Below are positions 22,382 to 30,847 of a DNA stretch of 31,926 nucleotides, piece by piece (position 1 is the first letter of the stretch; every line of letters starts with the position of its first letter). The notes under the pieces were generated by a model. It was not told where the DNA came from. It searched no databases and saw nothing but the letters and a program-made list of their open reading frames with translations. The position numbers were made by a program, and so were the translations under genes. The stretch is from NCBI GenBank assembly GCA_018644785.1, contig JABGPV010000023.1, forward strand, positions 1 to 31,926, given 5' to 3'. This DNA comes from Deltaproteobacteria bacterium. Its GTDB lineage: Bacteria > Desulfobacterota > DSM-4660 > Desulfatiglandales > Desulfatiglandaceae.

Positions 22382-24321
22382 ACGTTTGTCAAAGGGGATA
22401 TGGGATTGAAATCCGTCCGCAGTACAAAAAGGGGCTCTTTTTGAAGAATTTACGATGGGGTAAAGGATTGTTTCATTTGGGAATTACTGGTAAACTACTG
22501 GGAATTGTCCTTCCTTTGGTGGTTTTACCCTGTCTCGTCACGGGTGGCTTGGGCTATTTTGCTTCCGAAGAGATCGTGACGCGTCTGCTCAACCAATCCC
22601 AAATCAACCGGGTCCGGGAAATCGCAGAGGAGATCGACCAGATTTTCAATGCCTCCCGTGCGGATCTTAAAATGATCTCCCATTTGCCGGTATTAAGAGA
22701 TTATTACTACAATCGGTTCTATGCTCTGGAATCAGAAGCGGAAATCAACCGCAAGGAAGCGGAAAGATTTTTCAAGGATGTGGCCCGAAAATCCCCCCTT
22801 TACTATCGGATTTCCTATGTGGATTCAAAGGATAAGCTGGTGGCCTGCGTTCAAGAAGGCCGGATTGTTCCACCTTGGGACCTACGCAATGACCTAACCT
22901 TAATTTCGAAAAAACAGCATTTCGTCCCCAACGACACCGTGGTTTCCCCGGCCTTTAATTTGAAACCGGAAGGACGATTGGTCGTACATATGGCACAGCC
23001 CTTGTTCGACAGATGGAATGAACTCGCCGGCATCGTTCAAATCGATCTGGACATCAACGAATTGGGCCGTCGCGTCCTGTCCCGCCGTGTAGGTGTTAAC
23101 GGCTATGCGTTCGTCCTGGATAATGCCGGAAGGGTCCTCATTCACCCTGAGCCTGTGCATATGGGCCGAATGATCAGTCAAGTGGGGGAACCGTCTTTGG
23201 AGGCGATGTTTCGGGAAATGGTGGAACAGGGCCAGGGGATGTTGCCCTATTACTACCGAGGAGACAGGATTGCTGCCTTTACCCGGGTTCGGGATACGGG
23301 CTGGACCATTGCCGTGACCCTGCCGGTTGCAGAGTTCAAAGCCCATGTCACGGTCATTAAAAGACAGGTTCTTCAGATTATCATCGTTGCTGCGTCATTG
23401 GCTCTGGCGGCGGGGATTTTTTTTTCATGGCACTTTCTCCGGCCCATTAAAAAGCTGGCCGGCGCCACCAAAGTCATCTCAGAAGGGCGTCTGCCGGAAA
23501 AAATTCATTTTGACTCCAATGACGAGCTGGGCATGTTAACCCGCTCTTTCAACCAGATGGTCAAAAACCTTCGCCGCATTCAATCGGAGCTTGTCAAAAG
23601 CGAAAAACTGGTTTCAGTGGGCCGATTGGCATCGGGCGTCGCCCATGAGGTTCGCAACCCTCTGAACACCATGAATGTGACATTGGGTTTGCTCAAGCGA
23701 AGGGTTGCCGGAAATAAAGAGGTGATGGCGTTGGCTGAGACGATTTCCGCGGAGATCTCCCAGTTGGATCATTTTCTCTCCGATTTCCTGAGCTATTCCA
23801 GGCAGCCCCCTCCCAAGTCGACGCCCACAAATGTCAATGAGATGGCTGAAGATATTCTTTCCGGATACTCCGCCCGGGCACTGGAAAGCCATATTACATT
23901 GAAAAGCCGATTGGATCAGAGCCTTCCGCTTTTTCCCCTGGATCCGTTTCAGGTTGAAAGGGCGATTGTCAATATTGTGGTCAACGCCATTGAATCAATG
24001 CCCGATGGCGGTACGCTGATCATCAAAACGAAATGGAGACCCCCGCCAAATGGAAAATCCGGGGAGGGGTTTCTGGAATTTTCCATTGCAGATACCGGTA
24101 AGGGTTTGTCGTCCGAGGAACTTCAGAGTGTGTTAGACCCTTTTTACACCACAAAAGAGCTGGGCACGGGTCTCGGTTTGTCCCTGTCCCAAAGCATTAT
24201 CGAAAGTCATGGCGGCCATATCCGAATCCGGTCCGAACCGGGGTGGGGAACCACCGTAACCATTATGTTGCCCAGGCTCGCCGTACGGGTCAGTGGAGGT
24301 GTTGATCATGAGCAGGTTTAG
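22378..24321 (+). CDS. Cache-type sensor histidine kinase
   Basis: Domains in order are a first membrane helix (about 36-58), a periplasmic double-Cache-like domain (60-325), a second helix (about 329-353), HAMP (about 353-405), HisKA with H423 in SGVAHEVRNPLN, and HATPase with NIVVNAIESMP (about 532), DTGKGLSSE (about 573) and GTGLGLSLSQSI (about 597). It phosphorylates the next gene's product. The start may be TTG 22378, which overlaps the preceding stop, or TTG 22441, which still keeps the first helix. The length of 647 residues is normal for this design. The stop is TAG, inside the next gene. Confidence 0.92.
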   Translation: MNVCQRGYGIEIRPQYKKGLFLKNLRWGKGLFHLGITGKLLGIVLPLVVLPCLVTGGLGYFASEEIVTRLLNQSQINRVREIAEEIDQIFNASRADLKMISHLPVLRDYYYNRFYALESEAEINRKEAERFFKDVARKSPLYYRISYVDSKDKLVACVQEGRIVPPWDLRNDLTLISKKQHFVPNDTVVSPAFNLKPEGRLVVHMAQPLFDRWNELAGIVQIDLDINELGRRVLSRRVGVNGYAFVLDNAGRVLIHPEPVHMGRMISQVGEPSLEAMFREMVEQGQGMLPYYYRGDRIAAFTRVRDTGWTIAVTLPVAEFKAHVTVIKRQVLQIIIVAASLALAAGIFFSWHFLRPIKKLAGATKVISEGRLPEKIHFDSNDELGMLTRSFNQMVKNLRRIQSELVKSEKLVSVGRLASGVAHEVRNPLNTMNVTLGLLKRRVAGNKEVMALAETISAEISQLDHFLSDFLSYSRQPPPKSTPTNVNEMAEDILSGYSARALESHITLKSRLDQSLPLFPLDPFQVERAIVNIVVNAIESMPDGGTLIIKTKWRPPPNGKSGEGFLEFSIADTGKGLSSEELQSVLDPFYTTKELGTGLGLSLSQSIIESHGGHIRIRSEPGWGTTVTIMLPRLAVRVSGGVDHEQV

Positions 24322-25681
24322 AGTACTCCTTGTGGATGATAATGCCGGCTCTTTGAGAGCATTGGATGCCTTCCTCCATGAAGAAGGGTTTGACGCCGTA
24401 ACAACCACGGACCCGCTAAAAGCAGAGAAAATGTTCAAAGAGGGCCCTCCTTTTGACATCGTATTGTCCGACCTTAAAATGCCGGGAATGGATGGTCTGC
24501 AACTTTTTCAGAGACTGAAATCGTTGGACCGACAATTGCTTTTCATTATCATGACCGCACACGGCACCATTGAATCCAGTGTAAAGGCTTTGAAAGAAGG
24601 CGTGTATGACTATCTGGTCAAACCGATCAACATCGAGGAATTGTCAATCGTACTGGAAAAAAGTTTGCGGGAGCGCAAACAGGCCGCCGAGTTAGACGCC
24701 CTTCGCCATGCGGTCAAGGCGCAATACGGCTTTGACAATATCATCAGTGAGAGCCCTCAAATGGAAGAAGTGTTCAGTATCCTGCGGGCTGTATCTCCAA
24801 CGGATGCCACCGTCCTCGTGACGGGTGAAACGGGCACGGGCAAAGAGCTGATTACCAATGCCATCCACTATAACAGTCGCCGTAACGGGGCCCCTATTAT
24901 TTGTATAAACTGTGCTGCCCTCACAGAGCATTTGCTCGAAGCGGAACTGTTCGGGTATGTCAAAGGGGCTTTTACCGGTGCGACCACCGATCGAATCGGC
25001 CGCCTGGAAGCCGCCCACCGGGGAACGCTGTTCCTGGATGAGGTGGGGCAGATGAGTTTATCGCTACAGGCCAAGCTGCTCCGTTTTCTTGAGGAGCGCA
25101 CCTTTGAGCCGGTCGGTTCGGTCAATACACGGACGGTTGATGTTCGCATCATCGCAGCCACCAACAAGGATTTGCAAAGGGAGGTTCTGAAACAACGATT
25201 CCTTCCTGATTTTTTCTATAGGCTTCAGGTTATCCGGATCCCCATTCCCCCTTTGCGGGACCGCAAAGTTGATATTCCCCTTCTGGTCAACCACTTTCTT
25301 CAGGAAGCCGCAATTGCAAACAACCGTGATGCCCCCGCCATTGCGCCCGAGGCAATGGATGCGTTTCTGGCCTATTCCTGGCCGGGCAACGTTCGGGAGG
25401 TCAGGAATACCATCGATCGCGTCGTCATTCTGGCACGCCACCATACCATTGAATTGAAAGATTTGCCGTCGGAGATACTCCGTTCAGCGGGGCTCGTTGA
25501 GGAGGAGACCCACTTTATCAAACACCTTCCAGCCCAGGGCATGATGTTGCGACACGTTGAGAAAGAGCTCATAAAAAAATCTTTAATACAGTTCCAGGGC
25601 CACCGTTCCAGGACGGCCCAGGCGTTGGGTATCTCCAGAAAATCGTTATACGAACGAATGCATCGATTTAAGCTCACGTAA
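24308..25681 (+). CDS. sigma-54-dependent response regulator (NtrC family)
   Basis: The receiver has D10-D11 and the phospho-acceptor D55 in VLSDLKMPGMDG. The AAA+ domain has Walker A GETGTGKE (K179), the sigma-54 contact loop GAFTGA (220-225) and DEVGQMS, and the C-terminus is a Fis-type helix-turn-helix (RTAQALGISRKSLYERMHR). Such proteins oligomerise after phosphorylation, bind upstream sites and open sigma-54 promoters. ATG 24308 is preferred because GGAGGT lies seven bases before it; a longer frame from GTG 24293 adds only five residues. The gene overlaps the kinase by 14 bases. A sigma-54 promoter match lies 360 bases downstream, before livG. Confidence 0.94.
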   Translation: MSRFRVLLVDDNAGSLRALDAFLHEEGFDAVTTTDPLKAEKMFKEGPPFDIVLSDLKMPGMDGLQLFQRLKSLDRQLLFIIMTAHGTIESSVKALKEGVYDYLVKPINIEELSIVLEKSLRERKQAAELDALRHAVKAQYGFDNIISESPQMEEVFSILRAVSPTDATVLVTGETGTGKELITNAIHYNSRRNGAPIICINCAALTEHLLEAELFGYVKGAFTGATTDRIGRLEAAHRGTLFLDEVGQMSLSLQAKLLRFLEERTFEPVGSVNTRTVDVRIIAATNKDLQREVLKQRFLPDFFYRLQVIRIPIPPLRDRKVDIPLLVNHFLQEAAIANNRDAPAIAPEAMDAFLAYSWPGNVREVRNTIDRVVILARHHTIELKDLPSEILRSAGLVEEETHFIKHLPAQGMMLRHVEKELIKKSLIQFQGHRSRTAQALGISRKSLYERMHRFKLT

Positions 25682-25746
25682 ACTTTTTCGGGTCGCCCCG
25701 GAAATTACGGAAAAAGGTCATCTCCAACCTGATTTGGTGTATTTTG

Positions 25747-25807
25747 GTAACAAACCCACCTTTCTAACGTGTAGATTTGTTACATGTCTGCGTTGTTTTC
25801 TTACAAC
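25747..25807. promoter_or_regulatory. inverted repeats, candidate activator binding sites
   Basis: GTAACAAA (25747-25754) and TTTGTTAC (25776-25783) form a perfect 8-base inverted repeat with a 21-base spacer. GTTGT-TTTCTT-ACAAC (25792-25807) is a second, smaller one. They lie 240-300 bases before the sigma-54 promoter, in the part of the spacer where an NtrC-type enhancer might be found. This is positional inference only. Confidence 0.3.
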
Positions 25808-25886
25808 ATGCTGTGTTTTATGCTAATATTTGTTTTGTTGGCAAAAAAGGCGGTATATCCTCAAGAATCGTTGCTGCCCGTGAAAT

Positions 25887-25906
25887 CCCGCCTTGAGCGG
25901 GTTTTC
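25887..25906 (+). terminator. hairpin terminator candidate between regulator and transporter operons
   Basis: CCCGC-CTTGA-GCGGG (25887-25901) is a 5-base GC stem with a 5-base loop, followed by TTTTC. It lies about 205 bases after the response-regulator stop and before the sigma-54 promoter, so it would separate the two transcripts. Confidence 0.5.
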
Positions 25907-26042
25907 AGGCAAATGCCCACGCCCACGACGGGGGACCGGAATTGGAAATTGATACCAGAAGTAACGTCTTGTTTTTCCCTGATTGACGTATTGTAATGAA
26001 AATTAAATGTTTTCAGCTGGTTACCACTACCTGCTTTGTTTC

Positions 26043-26058
26043 AGGCACGGTATTTGCT
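26043..26058 (+). promoter_or_regulatory. sigma-54 (-24/-12) promoter of the livG operon
   Basis: GGCACG at 26044-26049, a four-base gap and TTGCT at 26054-26058 match the consensus TGGCACG-N4-TTGCW at every position but the first T, and the essential GG and GC pairs have the required 10-base separation. The start of transcription would fall near 26069, some 35 bases before the TTG I propose for livG. The nearest upstream regulator is a sigma-54 activator. Confidence 0.7.
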
Positions 26059-26103
26059 TTGATCCTGAGTTATCTTCTTTTTCCGAAATTCGGGGCATTC
26101 AAC

Positions 26104-26841
26104 TTGGATAAAACCGAAGTCGTCTTCAATCTCGACGGAATCCAAAAAAAATTTGGTGGTCTGCTGGCTTTGGACAATATAAGCCTGGACCTGGAGAGCC
26201 GGGAAATCGTAGGAATCCTCGGGCCCAACGGCGCCGGGAAATCAACCCTGTTCAATGTTATTACGTCCATCTGCAAGCCGGATGCGGGCCATGTCTACCT
26301 GGGGGGCAAGAGAATCACCGGCCGATCCCCTCATGCTATCTGCCGATTGGGGATTTCCCGTACCTTTCAACTGGTCAGGTCCTTTCTGAGCATGACGGCT
26401 CTTGAAAATGTGTTGGTGGGCGCCATTTACGGCGCCGGCCAGCGAAGAAAAGAAGCCCGTGAAAATTCGCTGGAAGCGCTGGAACTGGTGGGACTCATCG
26501 ACAAGAAAGATACGGCTGCCGCCCATATGACCCTTTCCGATCGACGCCTTCTGGAGGTAGCCAGGGCACTGGCTTCCCATCCGCGGGTAACCCTGCTGGA
26601 TGAGCCCATGGCCGGCCTGAATCCATCAGAGACCATGACCATGCTGGGGGTTATCAACAAAGCCAGGGAAGTAAAGGGCGTGGCGATTTTATGGGTGGAA
26701 CACAAAGTGGATGCTATTTTTCATCTGTGCGATCGGATCATGGTGTTGGAATACGGCCGAAAAATTGCCGATGGAAAACCGGAAGAGATTGCTAAAAACG
26801 AGACCGTCATAGAGGCTTATCTGGGTGAAACACCTGCTTGA
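26104..26841 (+). CDS. livG: branched-chain-type ABC transporter ATPase, LivG-like
   Basis: Walker A is GPNGAGKST (K46 from this start), Walker B is VTLLDEPMAGLNP, and the signature region reads MTLSDRRLLEVARAL, the relaxed form common in LivG proteins. The ATPase powers uptake of branched-chain amino acids or other small ligands delivered by the binding protein. The open frame extends back to ATG 25996, but those 36 extra residues are hydrophobic and unlike the family, and the sigma-54 promoter lies within them. TTG 26104 gives a normal length of 245 residues. The stop overlaps livF by 17 bases. Confidence 0.88.
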   Translation: MDKTEVVFNLDGIQKKFGGLLALDNISLDLESREIVGILGPNGAGKSTLFNVITSICKPDAGHVYLGGKRITGRSPHAICRLGISRTFQLVRSFLSMTALENVLVGAIYGAGQRRKEARENSLEALELVGLIDKKDTAAAHMTLSDRRLLEVARALASHPRVTLLDEPMAGLNPSETMTMLGVINKAREVKGVAILWVEHKVDAIFHLCDRIMVLEYGRKIADGKPEEIAKNETVIEAYLGETPA

Positions 26842-27544
26842 AGTGTCAAGTGTGGATATTTTCTATGGAGATGCCCAGGCCGTTTGGGATGTCTCTTTTT
26901 GCGTGGACCGGGAGCAGATCGTTGCTCTGGTGGGGGCGAACGGCGCCGGAAAGAGTACGCTTCTGGACGCTATTTCTTGTATCGTTCGGCCGAGCAGGGG
27001 AGAGGTGTTGTTTCAGGGGAAATCCATCAACCATGTAAGGCCTGAAGAAGTGGCGGCGCTCGGCATCAGCCATGTACCGGAAGGCCGTGGGCTGTTTTCC
27101 CGAATGACGGTGTTGGAAAATCTGGAGTTGGGTGGGTTCCCCGTACGGGCCCGGCCTTCGTTCGAAGAATCCCTGGCCCGTGTGTTTGATCTGTTTCCCG
27201 TGCTTAAGAATCGCATCCATCAGCGCGCGGGTTCTCTTAGCGGGGGTGAGCAACAGATGTTGGCCATTGCACGCGCCGTCATGGCAAAACCAGTTGTGCT
27301 CATGCTGGACGAGCCCTCTCTCGGCTTGGCGCCGGTGATCGTCAAGCTGATGTTTGAGATCATCCAGGACTTGAATAGGGAAGGCGTCACCGTCCTTCTG
27401 GTGGAACAGAATGTTCACCGGACGCTGGAAATTGCAGACCATGCCTACGTACTGAAAACGGGCAGGATGGAATTGAGCGGCAAAGGGAGTGACCTCCTGA
27501 GAAACCCCGAATTTAAGCAGGCCTACCTGGGGATGAAAGGATGA
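26825..27544 (+). CDS. livF: branched-chain-type ABC transporter ATPase, LivF-like
   Basis: The second ATPase has Walker A GANGAGKST (K43), the signature LSGGEQQMLAIARA, and Walker B VVLMLDEPSLGLAP, with the LivF-typical HVPEGRGLFSRMTVLENL segment. The length of 239 residues is usual. The start is GTG 26825, within livG. Together with the LivG-like protein it forms the ATPase heterodimer under the two permeases. Confidence 0.92.
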   Translation: MKHLLEVSSVDIFYGDAQAVWDVSFCVDREQIVALVGANGAGKSTLLDAISCIVRPSRGEVLFQGKSINHVRPEEVAALGISHVPEGRGLFSRMTVLENLELGGFPVRARPSFEESLARVFDLFPVLKNRIHQRAGSLSGGEQQMLAIARAVMAKPVVLMLDEPSLGLAPVIVKLMFEIIQDLNREGVTVLLVEQNVHRTLEIADHAYVLKTGRMELSGKGSDLLRNPEFKQAYLGMKG

Positions 27545-27548
27545 ATTC

Positions 27549-28436
27549 ATGAGTGGATTTTCTCCCATGGCCGCTTTTTTACAGATTCTGGTGAACGGCG
27601 TTTTATTCGGCAGCATGTATGGGGTAGCCGCCATTGGATTGAGCCTCATTTTTGGGACCATGCAGATCATTTTCATCGCCCAGGGCGCCATGATGATCCT
27701 GGCCGCCTATATTACCTATTGGATTTTCACGCTCACGTCCGTGGATCCATTTTTCTGCTTTGTGTTGATTATTCCCATTTTTCTGGGTATCGGCTGGATT
27801 TTTTATGCGGGGCTTTTCAGCCGAGTGGCAGCGGCGGGAAAAAATCCTTCGTTGCTCCTGGCCTTTGGTTTGATGATTCTGTTGGAGAATCTCATGTCCC
27901 TGGCTTGGACCGCCAATACCCGGGCTGTTACCACCAGCTACACCGGCATGGGCCTTGCCGTGGGAAACATTCAGATTTCTTTTACCCGGGCTGTGGTTTT
28001 CCTGATCAGTCTTCTGGCCACGGGCCTGGTCTTTTTTTTCATGAAAAAGACCCTTTGGGGAAAGGCCGTTCGTGCGGCATCGGAAAACATCAAGGCCGCC
28101 GCACTCCTGGGCATTAGTCCCCGCAGGGTGAGCGGTATCACCTTTTCCATCGGCATTGCGCTGGCCGGTATTGCAGGGGTCGCCACGGCCACCACATACC
28201 CGTTTGATCCCTATTTCGGTTTCGTTTTCAGCCTGAAAGCCCTCATTGCCGTGGCATTCGGCGGCATCGGGAGCGTGGGGGGGGCCATGTTCGGCGGGAT
28301 TCTGCTGGGGGTGATCGAAAGCGTCAGCGCCTATACCATCAGCGGGGGCTGGGCCGACGCCATTTCCTATGGGGCCTTCCTCCTGGTGCTTATGTTTCGG
28401 CCCCAGGGGATTTTTGGCCGTTCAGCAGCTTCGTAA
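27549..28436 (+). CDS. livH: branched-chain-type ABC permease, LivH-like
   Basis: The 295-residue inner-membrane permease has about eight helices and the LivH signatures LVNGVLFGSMYGVAAIGLSL near the start and ALAGIAGVATATTYPFDPYFGF with ALIAVAFGGIGSVGGAMFGG, the ATPase contact region, near the end. It begins four bases after the livF stop. An imperfect hairpin (GGGTCCG 28437-28443, CGGAGCCC 28457-28464) follows its stop and might tune expression of the next gene. Confidence 0.92.
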   Translation: MSGFSPMAAFLQILVNGVLFGSMYGVAAIGLSLIFGTMQIIFIAQGAMMILAAYITYWIFTLTSVDPFFCFVLIIPIFLGIGWIFYAGLFSRVAAAGKNPSLLLAFGLMILLENLMSLAWTANTRAVTTSYTGMGLAVGNIQISFTRAVVFLISLLATGLVFFFMKKTLWGKAVRAASENIKAAALLGISPRRVSGITFSIGIALAGIAGVATATTYPFDPYFGFVFSLKALIAVAFGGIGSVGGAMFGGILLGVIESVSAYTISGGWADAISYGAFLLVLMFRPQGIFGRSAAS

Positions 28437-28481
28437 GGGTCCGTATTTTTATTTTTCGGAGCCCTCATTAAGGAAACAACC

Positions 28482-29474
28482 ATGAGACAGATGGGTGAGC
28501 ATAACTGGAAAGCGATTTGTTGGGGCGGTTTTCCCCTGCTGGGATTCCTGTTGGTTTTTCCTTTCCTGGTGGATTCGGAGGAATCCTACCTGGTCTATTT
28601 TCTATTCCTGACCTTTATCTACGTGTCCATGGCCCAGGGATGGAACCTGGTGGCCGGTTATGCGGGGCAGGCATCTTTAGGCCAGCATGCCTTTTTCGGC
28701 GTTGGGGCTTATGTGACGGCCATCGCATGGAAAGCAGAGTGGATTGGATATCTGGATCCCGTCGGAATGCTGCTGAGCGGCCTTGGGGCCGCTGTGCTGG
28801 CAATTTTGATCGGGATTCCCCTGTTGGCCAAGTTACGGGGAGACTATTTTGCGTTGGGCACCCTGGGCCTGGGCGAAATCCTGCGGGTGGTGTTTACCCA
28901 AGGGGGTTCCCTAACGGGCGGTCCCGTGGGACTCATGCTCCCTTCTTCGGCATATGAATCCATGGCGCCCTACTACTATATCGCGCTGGCTATTGCGCTG
29001 GTGACCCTGCTGGTCCTTTTTTTACTGCTTCGTTCCAGTGTCGGCCTGGCATTCGTGGCCATCCGGGAGGATGAAGAGGCTGCCGGCGCCAACGGTATTT
29101 TTGTCTTGAAATACAAGATTCTTGCCTTTTCGGTGGGCGCTTTTTTTACCGGTATGTGCGGGAGTATCTTTGCCTATTACCTGTTTCATATTCATCCATC
29201 GGGGGTTTTCAGCCTCAACTGGGCCTTGCTGCCCGTCCTCATGACGATTCTGGGGGGCATCGGAACCCTGATGGGACCGATTATAGGCGCCTTTGTCATG
29301 TCCGCCGTCTTTGAGATGGCCAATACATGGCTTCCGGATATCCATCCTATTTTTTCAGGCGCATTTATTATTCTGGTGATGCTTTTTCTGCCCAAGGGGA
29401 TCATGAGTCTGGGATCGAAAGGGGATCAATCTCCCATTCTGCGGCGATTGCTTCCATTTAAACGGGCAGTTTGA
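28482..29474 (+). CDS. livM: branched-chain-type ABC permease, LivM-like
   Basis: The 330-residue permease has the LivM pattern: GWNLVAGYAGQASLGQHAFFGVGAY near residues 55-80, then IREDEEAAGANG and MTILGGIGTLMGPIIGAF. It pairs with the LivH-like protein to form the channel. The gene starts 45 bases after livH, and the space between holds the imperfect hairpin noted there, so some attenuation is possible. Confidence 0.92.
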   Translation: MRQMGEHNWKAICWGGFPLLGFLLVFPFLVDSEESYLVYFLFLTFIYVSMAQGWNLVAGYAGQASLGQHAFFGVGAYVTAIAWKAEWIGYLDPVGMLLSGLGAAVLAILIGIPLLAKLRGDYFALGTLGLGEILRVVFTQGGSLTGGPVGLMLPSSAYESMAPYYYIALAIALVTLLVLFLLLRSSVGLAFVAIREDEEAAGANGIFVLKYKILAFSVGAFFTGMCGSIFAYYLFHIHPSGVFSLNWALLPVLMTILGGIGTLMGPIIGAFVMSAVFEMANTWLPDIHPIFSGAFIILVMLFLPKGIMSLGSKGDQSPILRRLLPFKRAV

Positions 29475-29563
29475 GGTTAAGCGTCCAGTCAAGAAAGGAG
29501 GTGGTGTGTTTATTCAAGGATGTTTTCAAACCATCAACCCAGACGATATGAAAGGAGAGTATT

Positions 29564-30802
29564 ATGTGGAAGGGAATCCTTGAGCGTGGCAAAACGACGA
29601 CGGTTTTCATGGCGGTTTTTGTTTCTTTGTCTCTTTTTCTCTGTATGGCGCCGTCGGCTGAAGCCAAGAAGGAAAAAAAGGAAATCCTCATCGGAAGCAA
29701 TCTTCCGCTTACGGGCATTCTGGCCGGAGCAGGAATTGAGCAACGCTGGGCTTACCAGACAGCCGTGGACGACGTCAACAAGGCGGGGGGCATTTATGTT
29801 AAGGAATACGGGAAGAAACTTCCCGTAAGGCTCATGGTGGCCGATGATGGCAGCGATCCCGGAAAGGCGGCTTCAGCGGTGGAGCGGTTGATCAAACAGA
29901 AAAAAGTGGACCTGCTGCTGGGAGGCTTTGCCGCGCCCTTCGGCGTCATTCCCGGTTGTATTACCGCTGAAAAGTACCGCCGATACTATCATACATCCAT
30001 ATGCCTGATACCGCCGTGGCTGGAGCATCATTTCAAGTGGTCCACGCTCTTTTTCTTCAAGCTGGATCAGGCGTGCAGCGTGCCCTATCAGATCTGGGAC
30101 AGCCTGCCCGAAAATGAACGACCCAAGAAACCCGCGCTGATTATGGAGGATACCTTTGACGGGCGGGCTTTTGCAGGGTTATTTCGAAGCCTGGCCAAAA
30201 AATTCGGTTATACCTTTGCCATGGATGAGTCCTGGGCCGTGGGCGCCAAGGATTATTCCGCACAGATCATTAAAGCAAAGGCTCAGGGTGTGGATGCTAT
30301 TCTGATATTCGGCGCCGATACCGATGTCATAACCTTTGTCAGGCAGATGAAGGAGAACAATCTCAGCGTCAAATATTTCCATGGCTGGAAAGGGGCCTGG
30401 GCCGGGGAGTTCTGGAACGCTTTGGGCAAGGATGCCCAGTACATCATCTGTGATGGATTCTGGTCCATGGATTTTCCCTTTCCCGGCGCAAAAGAGCTGG
30501 GAGAGCGTTACTATAATCACTTCAAAAAACATTCCGTGAGCGTGGGCGCTTTGTACGGACTGTGCCAGATTCTATGGCAGGCCATTGAAAAAGCGGGCAC
30601 CCTGGATTCAGCAAAGGTTCGCCAGGCGGTCCTGGAGAATGAATTCGAGACCGTCATGGGGAAAGTCAACTATGGGAAAAACGGCGTGGCGGTTTTCGAG
30701 TCCACGGCCAGTCAGTGGTGGAATGGGAAGCAGATGACGGTGTATCCATTCAAATGGACGGATTATAAAATCAAACTGGCGCCACCCTGGAATAAGCGAT
30801 AA
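29564..30802 (+). CDS. periplasmic ligand-binding protein of the Liv-type transporter
   Basis: The 412-residue protein has a signal peptide (VFMAVFVSLSLFLCMAPSAEA, cleavage about residue 35) and the Peripla_BP_6 start EILIGSNLPLTGILAGAG, then VADDGSDPGKAASAVERLI. Aromatic residues are plentiful in the cleft region (FHGWKGAWAGEFWNAL, CDGFWSMDFPFPG), which differs from classic leucine-binding proteins and suggests a ligand other than a branched-chain amino acid; this is inference. A GAAAGGAG ribosome site precedes the ATG. It closes the transporter set and is followed after 45 bases by an alcohol dehydrogenase. Confidence 0.9.
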   Translation: MWKGILERGKTTTVFMAVFVSLSLFLCMAPSAEAKKEKKEILIGSNLPLTGILAGAGIEQRWAYQTAVDDVNKAGGIYVKEYGKKLPVRLMVADDGSDPGKAASAVERLIKQKKVDLLLGGFAAPFGVIPGCITAEKYRRYYHTSICLIPPWLEHHFKWSTLFFFKLDQACSVPYQIWDSLPENERPKKPALIMEDTFDGRAFAGLFRSLAKKFGYTFAMDESWAVGAKDYSAQIIKAKAQGVDAILIFGADTDVITFVRQMKENNLSVKYFHGWKGAWAGEFWNALGKDAQYIICDGFWSMDFPFPGAKELGERYYNHFKKHSVSVGALYGLCQILWQAIEKAGTLDSAKVRQAVLENEFETVMGKVNYGKNGVAVFESTASQWWNGKQMTVYPFKWTDYKIKLAPPWNKR

Positions 30803-30847
30803 CGACTTAATATATAAACTTAAACAACCAAATGAAAGGAGTGTATT

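Noticed and set aside
25784..25996. A 70-codon frame upstream of livG
   Set aside because: It spans the terminator hairpin and one of the inverted repeats, has no recognisable domain and lacks a ribosome site.
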